From Sulfurospirillum sp. SCADC (lineage in GTDB: Bacteria; Campylobacterota; Campylobacteria; Campylobacterales; Sulfurospirillaceae), in the NCBI RefSeq assembly GCF_000743525.1, contig NZ_JQGK01000003.1, positions 108,390 to 172,389 on the forward strand: a stretch of DNA of 64,000 nucleotides. The letters run 5' to 3'. Under the pieces are notes generated by a model that worked only from the letters and a program-made list of their open reading frames with translations, made no database searches and was not told the origin of the DNA. The position numbers were made by a program, and so were the translations under genes. This document shows, piece after piece, positions 18,275-29,003 of this stretch. Position 1 is the first letter of the stretch, and each line of letters starts with the position of its first letter.

Positions 18275-20341
18275 ATGTCTGCCTTAGTAAACGAGGAAGT
18301 CCACGAAGAGACTTCCGATTTTGAAGAACACGGTCACCAACGTTCGCTTATAGGTTGGGCGTCGCGTTTGGTGATGGCTGGAGCGCTCGCTTTTTCGGCC
18401 TACCAGATCTCTGTTGCGGCGTTTCACCCGTTTTCTAGTTTGATTATTAGAGCTTTACATGTAAGCTTTTTGGTCTTCTTGATTTTTATGCTTTACCCTG
18501 CAACCAAACGTGGTCGAACACAGCAAAGCATCCCTTGGTATGATCTTTTGCTCTCCTTTTTTGGTTTTGCCCTTGGCTTTTACCATCTCGTTTTTGAAGC
18601 AGATCTCATTGAGCGCTCAGGCGATCCGACAACGATGGATCTTTTCGTGGCAACGGCGGCAAGTCTCTTGGTCTTTGAAGCAGCACGTCGTGTTGTGGGT
18701 TGGGCGCTGACGTTTGTGTGTGGGCTTTTCTTAGCGTATGGTTTCTTTGGGCAGTATTTGCCACTTTCCATCGCGCATCGTGGGTTTGGGTTTGACCAGA
18801 TCGTAGGGCAACTCTACCTTGGAAGCGATGGTATTTTAGGTACACCAACCCTTGTGTCTGCGACGTACATCTTTTTGTTTATTCTCTTTGGAACGTTTCT
18901 GGAAAATGCGGGCATGATTCGCCTCTTCAATGCCCTTGCACTTGGTCTGGTTGGACGCGCACAAGGCGGACCTGCTAAGGTTGCGGTCATCTCTTCAGGA
19001 CTCATGGGAACCATCTCAGGCTCAGGCGTCGCCAATGTCTTAACCGTTGGGCAGTTTACGATTCCGTTGATGAAACGTTTTGGATATACCTCTGTTTTTG
19101 CGGGTGCTGTTGAAGCTACTGCTTCGATGGGTGGGCAGATTATGCCTCCTGTTATGGGTGCGGTAGCGTTTATTATGGCGGAGACGCTGAATGTGGCATA
19201 CTCAGACATTGTGAAAGCGGCGATTATTCCTGCGATGCTGTATTATTTCACCGCTTTTTGGATGGTGCATCTCGAAGCAGGGCGGCTCAAACTTTTAGGC
19301 ATTCCCGCCGATCAATGCCCCAATCCATGGACAGAGCTTAAAGCCAGTTGGTATTTAGCGCTTCCATTAGCAGCACTCGTGTACATGCTTTTTCATGGCT
19401 TTACCCCAATGTTTGCAGGCATGATGGGCTTAACACTGACGTCCGTGCTTATTTTGGGTGCCGCGATTGCAGTGCGCATTTCTCAAACAGCACTGCGGTA
19501 TGTCTTTTGGTTTGCGCTTGGGCTTAGTGCCGCTTCATTTATCGAGTGGGGCATTGTGCCTGTGTTGGGCGTCATTGTCGTTCTTGTGCTTCTTAACTTT
19601 GTGGTGCAAGGTGGACGTGATACGCTTAGAACGATGAAAACCGCCCTCATTGATGGGGCGAAACAAGCCCTTGGCGTGGGAATTGCGTGTGCGATCGTGG
19701 GTGTCATCATCGGTGTGCTAACGCTGACAGGTGCGGCATCGAATTTTGCAGGGTTTATTTTGGAAGTGGGCGAGAAGAGTCTCTTTCTTTCGTTGCTTTT
19801 GACGATGGTGGCGTGTATCATCTTGGGTATGGGCATTCCGACCATTCCGAATTACATCATCACCAGTTCCATCGCAGCACCGGCACTTTTAAAACTGGGT
19901 GTTCCTCTCATCGTAAGTCACATGTTTGTTTTTTACTTTGGCATTATGGCAGACCTCACACCTCCTGTCGCTCTTGCGGCTTTTGCGGCGGCTTCCATCG
20001 CCAAAGCTTCCGCGATGAAGATCGGCTTTAAAGCAACGCAAATTGCCATTGCAGGGTTTGTTGTGCCGTTTATGGCGGTGTACGATCCTGCCTTAATGAT
20101 GCAAGGCGATCCAACATGGATCGCGGTGGTTTACATCGTGCTTAAAGCGCTTCTTGCGATCTTCTTGTGGGGTTGTGCGGCAATTGGGTATCTGTGGTCA
20201 CCGCTTCACATGTTTGAGCGTGTGTTTGCTGCAGCCTCAGCGGCACTTTTGGTCGCGGCGATTCCTGTGACCGATCAGATTGGATTTGTATTGGGCTTTA
20301 TGTTTATCGCGTGGAATGGGTGGAAAAACCGTAAGCGATGA
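18275..20341 (+). CDS. TRAP transporter fused permease (DctQM-type)
   Basis: A 688-residue inner-membrane protein with some 16-18 hydrophobic segments. The first ~180 residues correspond to the small DctQ subunit and the rest to DctM, the fusion usual for TAXI systems. The segment SGLMGTISGSGVANVLTVGQ and the later GMGIPTIPNYIITSSIAAPA mark the two halves of the DctM fold. Transport is driven by a sodium or proton gradient. It overlaps the next gene by four bases. Confidence 0.88.
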   Translation: MSALVNEEVHEETSDFEEHGHQRSLIGWASRLVMAGALAFSAYQISVAAFHPFSSLIIRALHVSFLVFLIFMLYPATKRGRTQQSIPWYDLLLSFFGFALGFYHLVFEADLIERSGDPTTMDLFVATAASLLVFEAARRVVGWALTFVCGLFLAYGFFGQYLPLSIAHRGFGFDQIVGQLYLGSDGILGTPTLVSATYIFLFILFGTFLENAGMIRLFNALALGLVGRAQGGPAKVAVISSGLMGTISGSGVANVLTVGQFTIPLMKRFGYTSVFAGAVEATASMGGQIMPPVMGAVAFIMAETLNVAYSDIVKAAIIPAMLYYFTAFWMVHLEAGRLKLLGIPADQCPNPWTELKASWYLALPLAALVYMLFHGFTPMFAGMMGLTLTSVLILGAAIAVRISQTALRYVFWFALGLSAASFIEWGIVPVLGVIVVLVLLNFVVQGGRDTLRTMKTALIDGAKQALGVGIACAIVGVIIGVLTLTGAASNFAGFILEVGEKSLFLSLLLTMVACIILGMGIPTIPNYIITSSIAAPALLKLGVPLIVSHMFVFYFGIMADLTPPVALAAFAAASIAKASAMKIGFKATQIAIAGFVVPFMAVYDPALMMQGDPTWIAVVYIVLKALLAIFLWGCAAIGYLWSPLHMFERVFAAASAALLVAAIPVTDQIGFVLGFMFIAWNGWKNRKR

Positions 20342-20715
20342 TCGCTTTATGTATGAGTTCAGGAGCCGTGAGCGTTACACTGTTCCTAAACTCCTTTACC
20401 CTCGCTTGGATGCACTCCGTTGAGAAAATTCGCTGGGAAGAGCAGTGGCAAATCGAGGGAAACTCTTTACATGTAATTCATGCCAGTGTGCGTGGAAGCG
20501 GTGCAGGGATGGAACCGCCACCTGATGCTCTGTTTAGGGAAGGTGCTTGGCACTACACACCGCATATGCTACCACAGCAAGAGCTTCGTTTGGCGCATTC
20601 ACCGTTTACCAAAGAGTACGAGCTCTGTTTTGATGGCAGGTGCACGCCTCTGAGTGACTTCTTCTTAACGCTTCCTTCCATCGACACTATTGTTCTTGAA
20701 GCCTGCGAACGCTAA
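20338..20715 (+). CDS. DUF1850 domain protein of the TAXI operon
   Basis: A 125-residue protein with a hydrophobic N-terminus and the DUF1850 core: FTLAWMHSVEKI, RGSGAGMEPP and the tryptophan-containing GAWHYTP. DUF1850 genes are regularly found next to TAXI TRAP transporters, and the ATGA overlap with the permease shows translational coupling. Function is unknown; an auxiliary extracytoplasmic role is inferred. Confidence 0.8.
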   Translation: MIALCMSSGAVSVTLFLNSFTLAWMHSVEKIRWEEQWQIEGNSLHVIHASVRGSGAGMEPPPDALFREGAWHYTPHMLPQQELRLAHSPFTKEYELCFDGRCTPLSDFFLTLPSIDTIVLEACER

Positions 20716-20754
20716 AATAGCGCCATTATTTTCTTACATGTAAGGTTTTTCCTC

Positions 20755-21588
20755 TTGAAATCAGAACTCAAAAATTACAGTTATATTTTCTTAGGTTCGC
20801 TCTTTTTGAGCTTTGGTGTCGTGGCTCTGTTTATTCCCAATGCGTTGGTAACGGGCGGAACATCGGGTATGGCGCTTTTAGGGCATTACCTTTTTAAACT
20901 GCCCGTGGGCGTGCTTATGATCGGGATTAATGTCCCACTGCTTTTCTTGGGCACCAAATACTTTGGCAAGCATTTTACCCTTCGCAGTATCATCGCGATT
21001 GGATTTACCTCGGTGTGTATCGACTTCATGGTTGAATTTTTACATGTAAACGCACTCAGCCACGATGTGATTTTAGCCTCTATCTTTGGTGGCATTGCGG
21101 TTGGCATCGGTTTAGGGTTTATCTTAAGCGGTCATGCTTCGGCTGGAGGTTCGACCATCATCGCCAAAATCGTCGCATCAAAGACAAGCATCAAAGCCTC
21201 TTCGGTGATGCTTTTTATCGATATGCTCGTGATCCTTGCGATTGCGTTTATCTCTCAAAACATCGATTTAGCGCTTTGGAGTATGGTGAGCATTTACATC
21301 AGCGCGAAGAGCATCGATATGTTTTTAACCCGAGGTCCTTCTAAAAAAGTGGTGCACATCGTCTCCACCAAAATCGAAGAACTCTGCGCTCAAATCGTGC
21401 CGTTGCTTGGTAAAAATGGAACGATTGTTGAGGGGGATGGTATTTTTGAGCATGAAAACAAACGTATGATCTTTTTAGTCGTCGAAAATCGCAAAATCCC
21501 GATGCTCAAAGAGCTGATCCAAGCCGTGGATAAAGAGGCGTTTATGGTGGTGATGGAAGCTTCCGAACTCTTGGGACGAGGGCATTAA
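20755..21588 (+). CDS. YitT family membrane protein
   Basis: A 277-residue protein with five or six membrane helices (NALVTGGTSGMALLGHYL is the family's first conserved block) and a soluble C-terminal DUF2179 domain of about 75 residues. Function is not established for most of the family. The start codon is TTG, with TAAGG nine bases upstream; that TAAGG is part of a TTACATGTAA palindrome. Its end overlaps the convergent porin gene by four bases. Confidence 0.82.
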   Translation: MKSELKNYSYIFLGSLFLSFGVVALFIPNALVTGGTSGMALLGHYLFKLPVGVLMIGINVPLLFLGTKYFGKHFTLRSIIAIGFTSVCIDFMVEFLHVNALSHDVILASIFGGIAVGIGLGFILSGHASAGGSTIIAKIVASKTSIKASSVMLFIDMLVILAIAFISQNIDLALWSMVSIYISAKSIDMFLTRGPSKKVVHIVSTKIEELCAQIVPLLGKNGTIVEGDGIFEHENKRMIFLVVENRKIPMLKELIQAVDKEAFMVVMEASELLGRGH

Positions 21589-22367
21589 AAATTGCTTTTG
21601 AAGTTGATGCTAAACTGATCGTTTTGTTTATCCATGCCAGTTTTATCGTACGAAACGCCTAGATTGAGCCCTTTGGAAATTTCATTGAGTTGAAAGTTAC
21701 TGTAAACACCCGTGTAGGAGAGATTGGTTTGCATTTCTGTGGCAACAACATAGCGAGAGCCTAGCGTAATGTCTTTGCGAGGCGAGTAGTTCAGATCAAC
21801 GGCGTATGCCTCTGTATTGGGCGTGTAGTTGTTGGAGCTGAGCACAGAAGAGGTGGGAAGAAGGTGATCTTTGCCATCCAAGTCGCCACTCGCACTGTGA
21901 GTGCCTTCAAGTACCTTTGAATAAGCAACATAACTTCCAAAATTTTCATAATTTATTTGCGCTTTAACCCCAAACGCATTGGTCGTTGCAATCCCACTTT
22001 GCTCCATACTTTGACGATACGTATCGGCATAATAGTTGGCTCTTAGCTTATACCCAATCTCTTCCGCCCTGCCATCATAAATCGCTTCCGTGTAATAAAT
22101 GGTATTATCAGTGCTGCTTTGACGGGTTTCGGTGGCAAACGATTGGGTGGCAACTTCTAGTCGTATGCCTTCCACGGGAGCTGTTTTGTAGTGAAAAAGA
22201 ATTTTTTGCGTTTTGGTGCTCGAAAAGGGGCTTTCGTCGTCGCTTGCTTCGTTGTAATTGGCATTGACTTTGTGCGTTAGATTGCCATCAAGGAGTGCAT
22301 CCATAAGCGAATCGGCTGCAAAGAGTGTTTGGGTTACAAAGATGAGAAGAAGGGTCAGTTTTTTCAT
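21585..22367 (-). CDS. Outer-membrane porin-like protein (short)
   Basis: A 260-residue secreted protein with signal peptide MKKLTLLLIFVTQTLFAADS and repeated amphipathic beta-strands (for example IRLEVATQSFATE and AYAVDLNYSPRKDITLGSRY). It ends in phenylalanine, the outer-membrane assembly signature. It resembles Opr-type porins of the Campylobacterota but is shorter than the usual ~400 residues, so it may be a reduced barrel. Substrate unknown. Confidence 0.65.
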   Translation of the reverse strand: MKKLTLLLIFVTQTLFAADSLMDALLDGNLTHKVNANYNEASDDESPFSSTKTQKILFHYKTAPVEGIRLEVATQSFATETRQSSTDNTIYYTEAIYDGRAEEIGYKLRANYYADTYRQSMEQSGIATTNAFGVKAQINYENFGSYVAYSKVLEGTHSASGDLDGKDHLLPTSSVLSSNNYTPNTEAYAVDLNYSPRKDITLGSRYVVATEMQTNLSYTGVYSNFQLNEISKGLNLGVSYDKTGMDKQNDQFSINFKSNF

Positions 22368-22425
22368 GATGTGTGAAAGCGTAAAGCCACCGAAATGGCT
22401 TTACATGTAAAGCAGGAGGGAATGA

Positions 22426-24081
<1,656 letters not shown>

Positions 24082-24092
24082 TTATTGATTGA

Positions 24093-24359
24093 TTATAAAA
24101 CGCCAAGAATGTCGTCGATAGTCATCACCACGTAGGTTTTGCCATCAAGCGTAAGCTCTGTGCCTGCATATTTTGCAAAGACAACCTTGTCACCAACATT
24201 TACAAGTCCTTTTTCTTCAACTTTAGGACTGACTGCTCTAACAATACCGCTAAGAGGTTTTTCTTTGGCATTGTCAGGAATGATAATACCTGTTGCTGTT
24301 GTTGTAGCTTCTTCAACTCTTTCAAGAAGTACACGTTTTCCAAGTGGTTTGAAAGTCAT
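24093..24359 (-). CDS. groES: Co-chaperonin GroES
   Basis: An 88-residue co-chaperonin starting [17 protein letters not shown], with [13 protein letters not shown] as the mobile loop that contacts GroEL. The ATG at 24359 has AAAGGA upstream; a further upstream in-frame codon at 24389 lies inside the CIRCE operator and is rejected. First gene of the groESL operon. Confidence 0.96.
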   Translation of the reverse strand: MTFKPLGKRVLLERVEEATTTATGIIIPDNAKEKPLSGIVRAVSPKVEEKGLVNVGDKVVFAKYAGTELTLDGKTYVVMTIDDILGVL

Positions 24360-24382
24360 TTGTATGTCCTTTTGACTAAAAT

Positions 24383-24409
24383 TTAGCACTCGTTTGTTTC
24401 GAGTGACAA
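24383..24409 (-). promoter_or_regulatory. CIRCE operator for HrcA
   Basis: TTAGCACTC, nine bases, GAGTGACAA: the HrcA inverted repeat, with two mismatches in the right arm, directly upstream of groES. It indicates HrcA repression of groESL. Confidence 0.88.
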
Positions 24410-24568
24410 AATTTTACACAAATACGCCTCAAAAGTCAAGAAAAAAGCGGTAAAAGTTTAGTCTTATATACTCAATGTTTTCAGCTTTTTTTCATGTTTT
24501 ACGAAAGATACTATAATTAACCAAAGTATAAGTTTTATGACTATATAATGCCAACCTCTTTTAACCAT

Positions 24569-24645
24569 GTCAAGGTAGCTCAGCTGGTTAGAGCGCTGGT
24601 CTCATAAGCCGGAGGTCGAGGGTTCGAGTCCCTCTCTTGACACCA
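24569..24645 (+). tRNA. tRNA-Met (CAU)
   Basis: A 77-base tRNA with encoded CCA. Acceptor stem GTCAAGG/TCTTGAC, anticodon loop CTCATAA (anticodon CAU), and T-arm GAGGG-TTCGAGT-CCCTC. Its 3' half is the attachment site of the integrated element that follows. A TATAAT lies at 24544-24549. Confidence 0.93.
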
Positions 24646-24653
24646 CTCCTAAA
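24601..24653 (+). other. attL: 3' half of tRNA-Met plus 8 bases
   Basis: A 53-base segment from the anticodon loop to eight bases past CCA, repeated at 61224-61276 with only two differences. Those two differences form one base pair of the T-stem (A-T here, G-C in the distal copy), so pairing is kept. Confidence 0.85.
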
Positions 24654-24969
24654 ACTTCGAAAAACCCCTTAAAATAGGGCTTTTTTAGTATTTCATTCAA
24701 CATCACCAATAGCGGTTTCTTTTGCACTATACTGTCATAATGACAAGTTTTTGACAAGATTTAGGCACAAAGTTAGACACATTGTGCCTAAACTTAATTT
24801 GTTGAACTCATATTAAGGATGCTATATTTAATTTCATTAAAGCCAAGTAGAATTATGTTGAAATAGGAGAGGGTGCCCCGAAGATTAAAATTAAATATAC
24901 ATCCCTAAAGATATAATCGTATTTTAGTCTCTAAATATGACTCAATTTTCACTTCACTTGCCATATATC
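24654..24969. other. Left end of the element, no gene; inverted repeat
   Basis: A weak tRNA terminator (about 24665-24687) is followed by the perfect inverted repeat TTTAGGCACAA/TTGTGCCTAAA (24760-24770 and 24782-24792). The same 11-mer occurs once near the right end (61152-61162). TGACAAG occurs twice at 24741 and 24752. These could be arm-type sites for the integrase or excisionase. Confidence 0.5.
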
Positions 24970-25164
24970 CTAACCTTGAATAAAGGACAACCAATATGCC
25001 AATGATAAACTAGCAATGCCAGAAAGGATTAACTCCGTAGCAAAGTGGATTAGATTATTGTTGCCTTTTTCTATCCTCATAGCACCAATGAATTTCATAC
25101 AAATGATCACGACAAGTGTCAGTAGGCTAAAGAGCGAGACAAAGCGTACAATGAAATCTATCAT
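24970..25164 (-). CDS. Small two-helix membrane protein
   Basis: 64 residues, hydrophobic at both ends (VSLFSLLTLVVIICMKFIGA and LILSGIASLSLAYWL) with a short basic loop between. AAAGGA stands before the ATG. Not recognised. Confidence 0.5.
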   Translation of the reverse strand: MIDFIVRFVSLFSLLTLVVIICMKFIGAMRIEKGNNNLIHFATELILSGIASLSLAYWLSFIQG

Positions 25165-25254
25165 TTAGCATCCTTTCCCGATAACATATGTTTAGTCACT
25201 TCCCTAAATAAATTGTTTAGCGCAATGGCTGTTTAGTTAAATAGCTAAACAGAA

Positions 25255-25884
25255 TTAATACTGCCTCACATACCCTGTTTCAGGCGATAGTTCTATCGTG
25301 CGAGTTTGTGTACCATTTGTGATAACAATGGTGCATATTGCAGTAATCAGGTTTTGATGAGGAGCAGTAGCAGGAAAGGTTGTATCGTTATAAGGACGAC
25401 CCAGATCATCAAAGAATATTCGTCCACCTGCTAAAGCACAATTATTGGTCACTAGAGTAATTCCATATTTTTTAGTTAAATCTAGGCTTAGGTCACGATT
25501 TGCTAAGGATGAATCACCTGAAAGAAGTGTCGTAGAATTTTGTGGGTCTTTCGCATACTCTGTTAAATCATTCAGAGCATTATCTTGATCTTTATCTGAC
25601 ATAATCCAATAAACCCAATTTCCATTACCTGTACTATCTGTGGTAAAACGAATTTGCCAACGTTCTCTATAATACGTTGCATCCGCAGCATCAAACTTAT
25701 TATCTTGCATTGCTAGGTGTTGAGTATAACGAATATGACTTACAATTTGATCAGCAGCTTCAACAACAGTATTACGTTGAAAGCCAGATGCTGCAAAATA
25801 AGACAGTATGCCTACAACAACAATAACAAAGACAAGCTCAAGCATTGTAAAAGCTTTACGTGTGATAGTTTGGGAGTTTTTCAT
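25255..25884 (-). CDS. Type IV pilin-like / pseudopilin protein
   Basis: A 209-residue protein with the prepilin motif KAFTMLELVFVIVVVGILSY: a cleavage site before a phenylalanine-type N-terminus, glutamate at position 5, and one hydrophobic helix. Such proteins are processed by PilD and join type IV pili or type II secretion pseudopili. The rest is beta-rich, with two cysteines that may form a disulfide. No other pilus gene is nearby, so the partner machinery must be encoded elsewhere. Confidence 0.75.
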   Translation of the reverse strand: MKNSQTITRKAFTMLELVFVIVVVGILSYFAASGFQRNTVVEAADQIVSHIRYTQHLAMQDNKFDAADATYYRERWQIRFTTDSTGNGNWVYWIMSDKDQDNALNDLTEYAKDPQNSTTLLSGDSSLANRDLSLDLTKKYGITLVTNNCALAGGRIFFDDLGRPYNDTTFPATAPHQNLITAICTIVITNGTQTRTIELSPETGYVRQY

Positions 25885-25942
25885 GAGGATTATTCTAACA
25901 TAATTTTGATATTATGGCTGGAAAACAATACAAGGGATTATC

Positions 25943-26251
25943 ATGCATCCTTCGCTCCAAAACATAACTGCTATCACTATAATTATTGCTGGCTTGATCC
26001 TAGGTGTTACAACATTTGATACTTACCTCTACAATTACCATACCAAAGAAGCTACTCAAATCATTCTAAAAACAATGGCAAAAGAGTGTCAAATGATTAA
26101 AGAGAGAGAAGGACTTGATGATAGTTTTGAGCAAACAAGTATGGCAGTAGATCAGATGTTAGGACAAGGGAATCACACTCTTACTCAAGAGTCTTACTTA
26201 GAGTTGATCTCTTTGTGTGTGGTTATGCAAAAGAATAAAGTTAAGATTTAA
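25943..26251 (+). CDS. Hypothetical membrane-anchored protein
   Basis: 102 residues with one N-terminal membrane helix (ITIIIAGLILGVTTF) and a charged, mostly helical remainder. It is divergent from the pseudopilin gene, 58 bases away. Not recognised. Confidence 0.55.
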   Translation: MHPSLQNITAITIIIAGLILGVTTFDTYLYNYHTKEATQIILKTMAKECQMIKEREGLDDSFEQTSMAVDQMLGQGNHTLTQESYLELISLCVVMQKNKVKI

Positions 26252-26274
26252 TGTAAAGTATTAAAACACTATTT

Positions 26275-27117
26275 TTATATAAATAAATGTCCACCGTGTT
26301 TTCTATTTACAGGATCAGATACGACAAGCCCACCCATCGATTTACCAAGACCTTGATATCTATATTGCATGCTTTTAATTCTTGCAGCAAAATTTTGCTT
26401 AACTATGGCAAATTTAGGTTTTACAAAATTAGGCTGATAAATAGTTGGTGTCAAAAAAGATGTTGCAACTAGAGGATAGATAATTGATGAACATAAAAGA
26501 TCACAAATTTGTAGGCCTGCATGGTTATCACTAATACCGAAAGATGGCATTTCAATAATTCTTGAGTATTTATTTCCAGAGGAACAAAACATTTGGGTAA
26601 ATATAGAGTGTGCTATATTTAAATTTTTTCCGTGGTCTCTAGAATCTAAAATCATTATTCCATATCCATCACATGAAGTCAAAAAATTCTGAAATGTTGC
26701 TGCAATTGTTTGTATAGCTGTAGAATACATTGAAACTTCACTAATCGAAGTATTGTATTCTTTTATATAAATTTTCCCAGCAATTTTTGCATCTAAGGAT
26801 TCGATTATAGTTAAAGTATCTTTCATGAAATTTGTAGATATTCTTCTAATATTTCTTGAAGAATCTACCATGTTTCTTCTAATTTGAGTGCCTTTAATTT
26901 CATGAAGGATAAGATTAAGATCGTGATTTACAGGAGGTGACGGAGGAAAATAAGTTTGTTTTAGACCCAAAAATCTCATTGTAAGTAAATTCAAATTTTT
27001 GAAAGGTACAAAAATACCCGATACAACTAATACTGGTTGATTTTGTTGATGATTTAACGTTGTAAGAATTTGACCGTTTCCAGACTCATCTACGTAACAA
27101 ACATAAAGATTTTGCAT
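26275..27117 (-). CDS. DUF3800 domain protein
   Basis: A 280-residue protein matching DUF3800: YVDESGNG at the N-terminus, MILDSRDHGKN in the middle, and the late block GLQICDLLCSSI with a conserved aspartate. These acidic positions suggest an RNase H-like fold. DUF3800 proteins are common on mobile elements and near restriction or defence genes; the activity is not established. Monocistronic. Confidence 0.75.
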   Translation of the reverse strand: MQNLYVCYVDESGNGQILTTLNHQQNQPVLVVSGIFVPFKNLNLLTMRFLGLKQTYFPPSPPVNHDLNLILHEIKGTQIRRNMVDSSRNIRRISTNFMKDTLTIIESLDAKIAGKIYIKEYNTSISEVSMYSTAIQTIAATFQNFLTSCDGYGIMILDSRDHGKNLNIAHSIFTQMFCSSGNKYSRIIEMPSFGISDNHAGLQICDLLCSSIIYPLVATSFLTPTIYQPNFVKPKFAIVKQNFAARIKSMQYRYQGLGKSMGGLVVSDPVNRKHGGHLFI

Positions 27118-27627
27118 TATTGCTCATTATTTGGACACTAGGGAGAAATCTCCCTAGGATTTGTCGACCACAAATTAAATTTGCGTACAACGTATCTTTA
27201 ATAGATAGTGAAATAATAGCGATTTTTTTCTTTTATGTCAAACAACGCTTTGATATTCATGTTTAATCATCAAAACTAAATAGTATTTTCTGTTTGGCTC
27301 TCAATTTTTTTAATGGCCTTTAAAAGTCGCTGATTGCCGTTTTTTGTGCTGCAAACTTTTCAGCATTTGACCTTCTTTCATAAAATAAATTATTAAGCAT
27401 TAGTATAAAACATATTATATGCTAAAACGATGAGATAGATGTTATATGGCAAGCTTATTTATTTAGTCAAATAGAATTCCAATTATGTTTATATCTAAGT
27501 CTCAATCAATCTTTATCACTAGCTGTATAGTTTGGCTATATTTTGATTCGTATTGACCACAAATATTACGTCAGTATGGTAATATTCCGCTCTGAAAAGC
27601 ATCTTCACTTTGTCATAGGATCTTATT
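27118..27627. other. Intergenic region, no gene seen
   Basis: Holds a perfect hairpin CTAGGGAGA-AA-TCTCCCTAG (27138-27157) just upstream of the DUF3800 start. The rest is AT-rich without a supported reading frame. Confidence 0.5.
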
Positions 27628-28383
27628 ATGAAAAAAGCATTACTCCTTATCTCTTTATGTTCTATTATGCTCTATGCAGCACCAACAGCTTGTCCTAAAT
27701 TTTACGTGGAGGGAGAAGCTCCAACAATCATAAATGAGAAGTTGGCTTCTAAAACCAAAGAATTATGTTTTGAAGCATTTGTTGTCATGCACAGTGGTGT
27801 TGCAAAGACGCCATTATGGAGTGCCGAATATTTAACAGCAACAGCCATTGATGCAGATATCCCACGTAAAAACAAATTCCATGAAGAGACACGATTACCT
27901 ATAAACGAACGTGCTCAGATCAATGATTATGCAAAGAGCGGTTATGATAGAGGACATATGAGTCCATCAGCTGATATGCCAACCGAATCAGCTCAAGCGG
28001 ATAGCTTTAGTTTAGCCAATATGGTTCCCCAAGATCATAATAACAATACAGGTATCTGGTCTAGTATTGAATCAGCTACACGTTACCTTGCAAAGAAAGA
28101 AGGCTCTCTTTATATTATCACTGGCCCTATCTTCAAAGGTGATATCAGAGCCATTGGTAATGGCGTTTTAATACCAACCATGATTTATAAAATTATCTAT
28201 TCACCTAAACAACAAAAAGCAGCAGCATATCTTACCAATAATGCTCCTCCTGGACGAGAGTATCAAGTCATCTCCATTAAAGAGTTAGAAGCATTAACCG
28301 GTATTAGCTTCTTTCCAAAGATGAGTGAAGAGAAAAAAGCACAACTGCTCAGCTTACCAGAGCCTAAAGAAATGAAGCACTAA
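27628..28383 (+). CDS. Secreted DNA/RNA non-specific endonuclease
   Basis: A 251-residue nuclease of the NucA/Nuc1 (beta-beta-alpha metal) family. A signal peptide (MKKALLLISLCSIMLYA) precedes the catalytic motif DRGHMSPSADM, where the histidine is the general base, and NMVPQDHNNNTGIW supplies the metal-binding asparagine. It would degrade nucleic acid in the periplasm or outside. It is followed 11 bases later by a small gene in the same transcript. Confidence 0.88.
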   Translation: MKKALLLISLCSIMLYAAPTACPKFYVEGEAPTIINEKLASKTKELCFEAFVVMHSGVAKTPLWSAEYLTATAIDADIPRKNKFHEETRLPINERAQINDYAKSGYDRGHMSPSADMPTESAQADSFSLANMVPQDHNNNTGIWSSIESATRYLAKKEGSLYIITGPIFKGDIRAIGNGVLIPTMIYKIIYSPKQQKAAAYLTNNAPPGREYQVISIKELEALTGISFFPKMSEEKKAQLLSLPEPKEMKH

Positions 28384-28394
28384 AAGGACAACTC

Positions 28395-28661
28395 GTGTCA
28401 AAAGAAAAACTACTGTGTATTACACCCTTCGAAAATGAAGAAGAAGTTATTACCATACAAGAACTCTCTATTGAAAACAGACTTGATAGAGTCTCCATAA
28501 ATGGCTCTGTAGACATTACAAAGGATAAACAAGGCTTAGAGTATGCCTTTGCACTTAAACGTCAAATAGACACCATTGTGGAGTATTTAAAAAAGCAAGA
28601 TTTGTCTGATAAGATTAGTATTGAGAATGTTGACAGAGTTGTGAAGAATCCATTTGAGTAG
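28395..28661 (+). CDS. Hypothetical protein downstream of the nuclease
   Basis: 88 residues from a GTG start with AAAGGAC upstream. Acidic, soluble and without recognised domain. As it is cytoplasmic it could be an immunity or accessory factor for the secreted nuclease, but nothing proves it. Its stop codon lies inside the following terminator stem. Confidence 0.55.
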   Translation: MSKEKLLCITPFENEEEVITIQELSIENRLDRVSINGSVDITKDKQGLEYAFALKRQIDTIVEYLKKQDLSDKISIENVDRVVKNPFE

Positions 28662-28695
28662 AATATAAATAATATTTATTTATATTCTACTCAAA
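28653..28695. terminator. Strong bidirectional terminator
   Basis: Perfect 18-bp inverted repeat (28653-28670 with 28678-28695) and a 7-base loop, reading TTTGAGTAGAATATAAAT on the left arm. Confidence 0.8.
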
Positions 28696-29003
28696 TTGTC
28701 AGACGAATTATAATTTTAGGCATATAAGATTCTATAAAAAGCCTAAAATTCGAGCAAACCTTTAAAAATATATGCCAATTTTTGCACTTCGTTTGGCAAA
28801 TAATGTTGGAATCTAATTTTATCTCTTACTATAATCAAAATCAAGAAGTTTTTTTTCATTATAAGCTCTTCAAAATTAAATAATATTTTGAAATATTTTT
28901 ATCACTAAATTCAACTATTTTGTGGCCGTTCATTTAACTAAATCCAAGCTCTGTAGTATATAATATTCGTTGAATAAATAGCTAAATATATAAGGGTGAA
29001 AAA
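28696..29003. other. Intergenic region, no gene seen
   Basis: Contains the inverted repeat AATTTTAGGC/GCCTAAAATT (28712-28721, 28741-28750) and AT-rich DNA leading to the SIR2 gene. AAGGGTGA (28992-28999) is the ribosome-site candidate for that gene. Confidence 0.4.
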
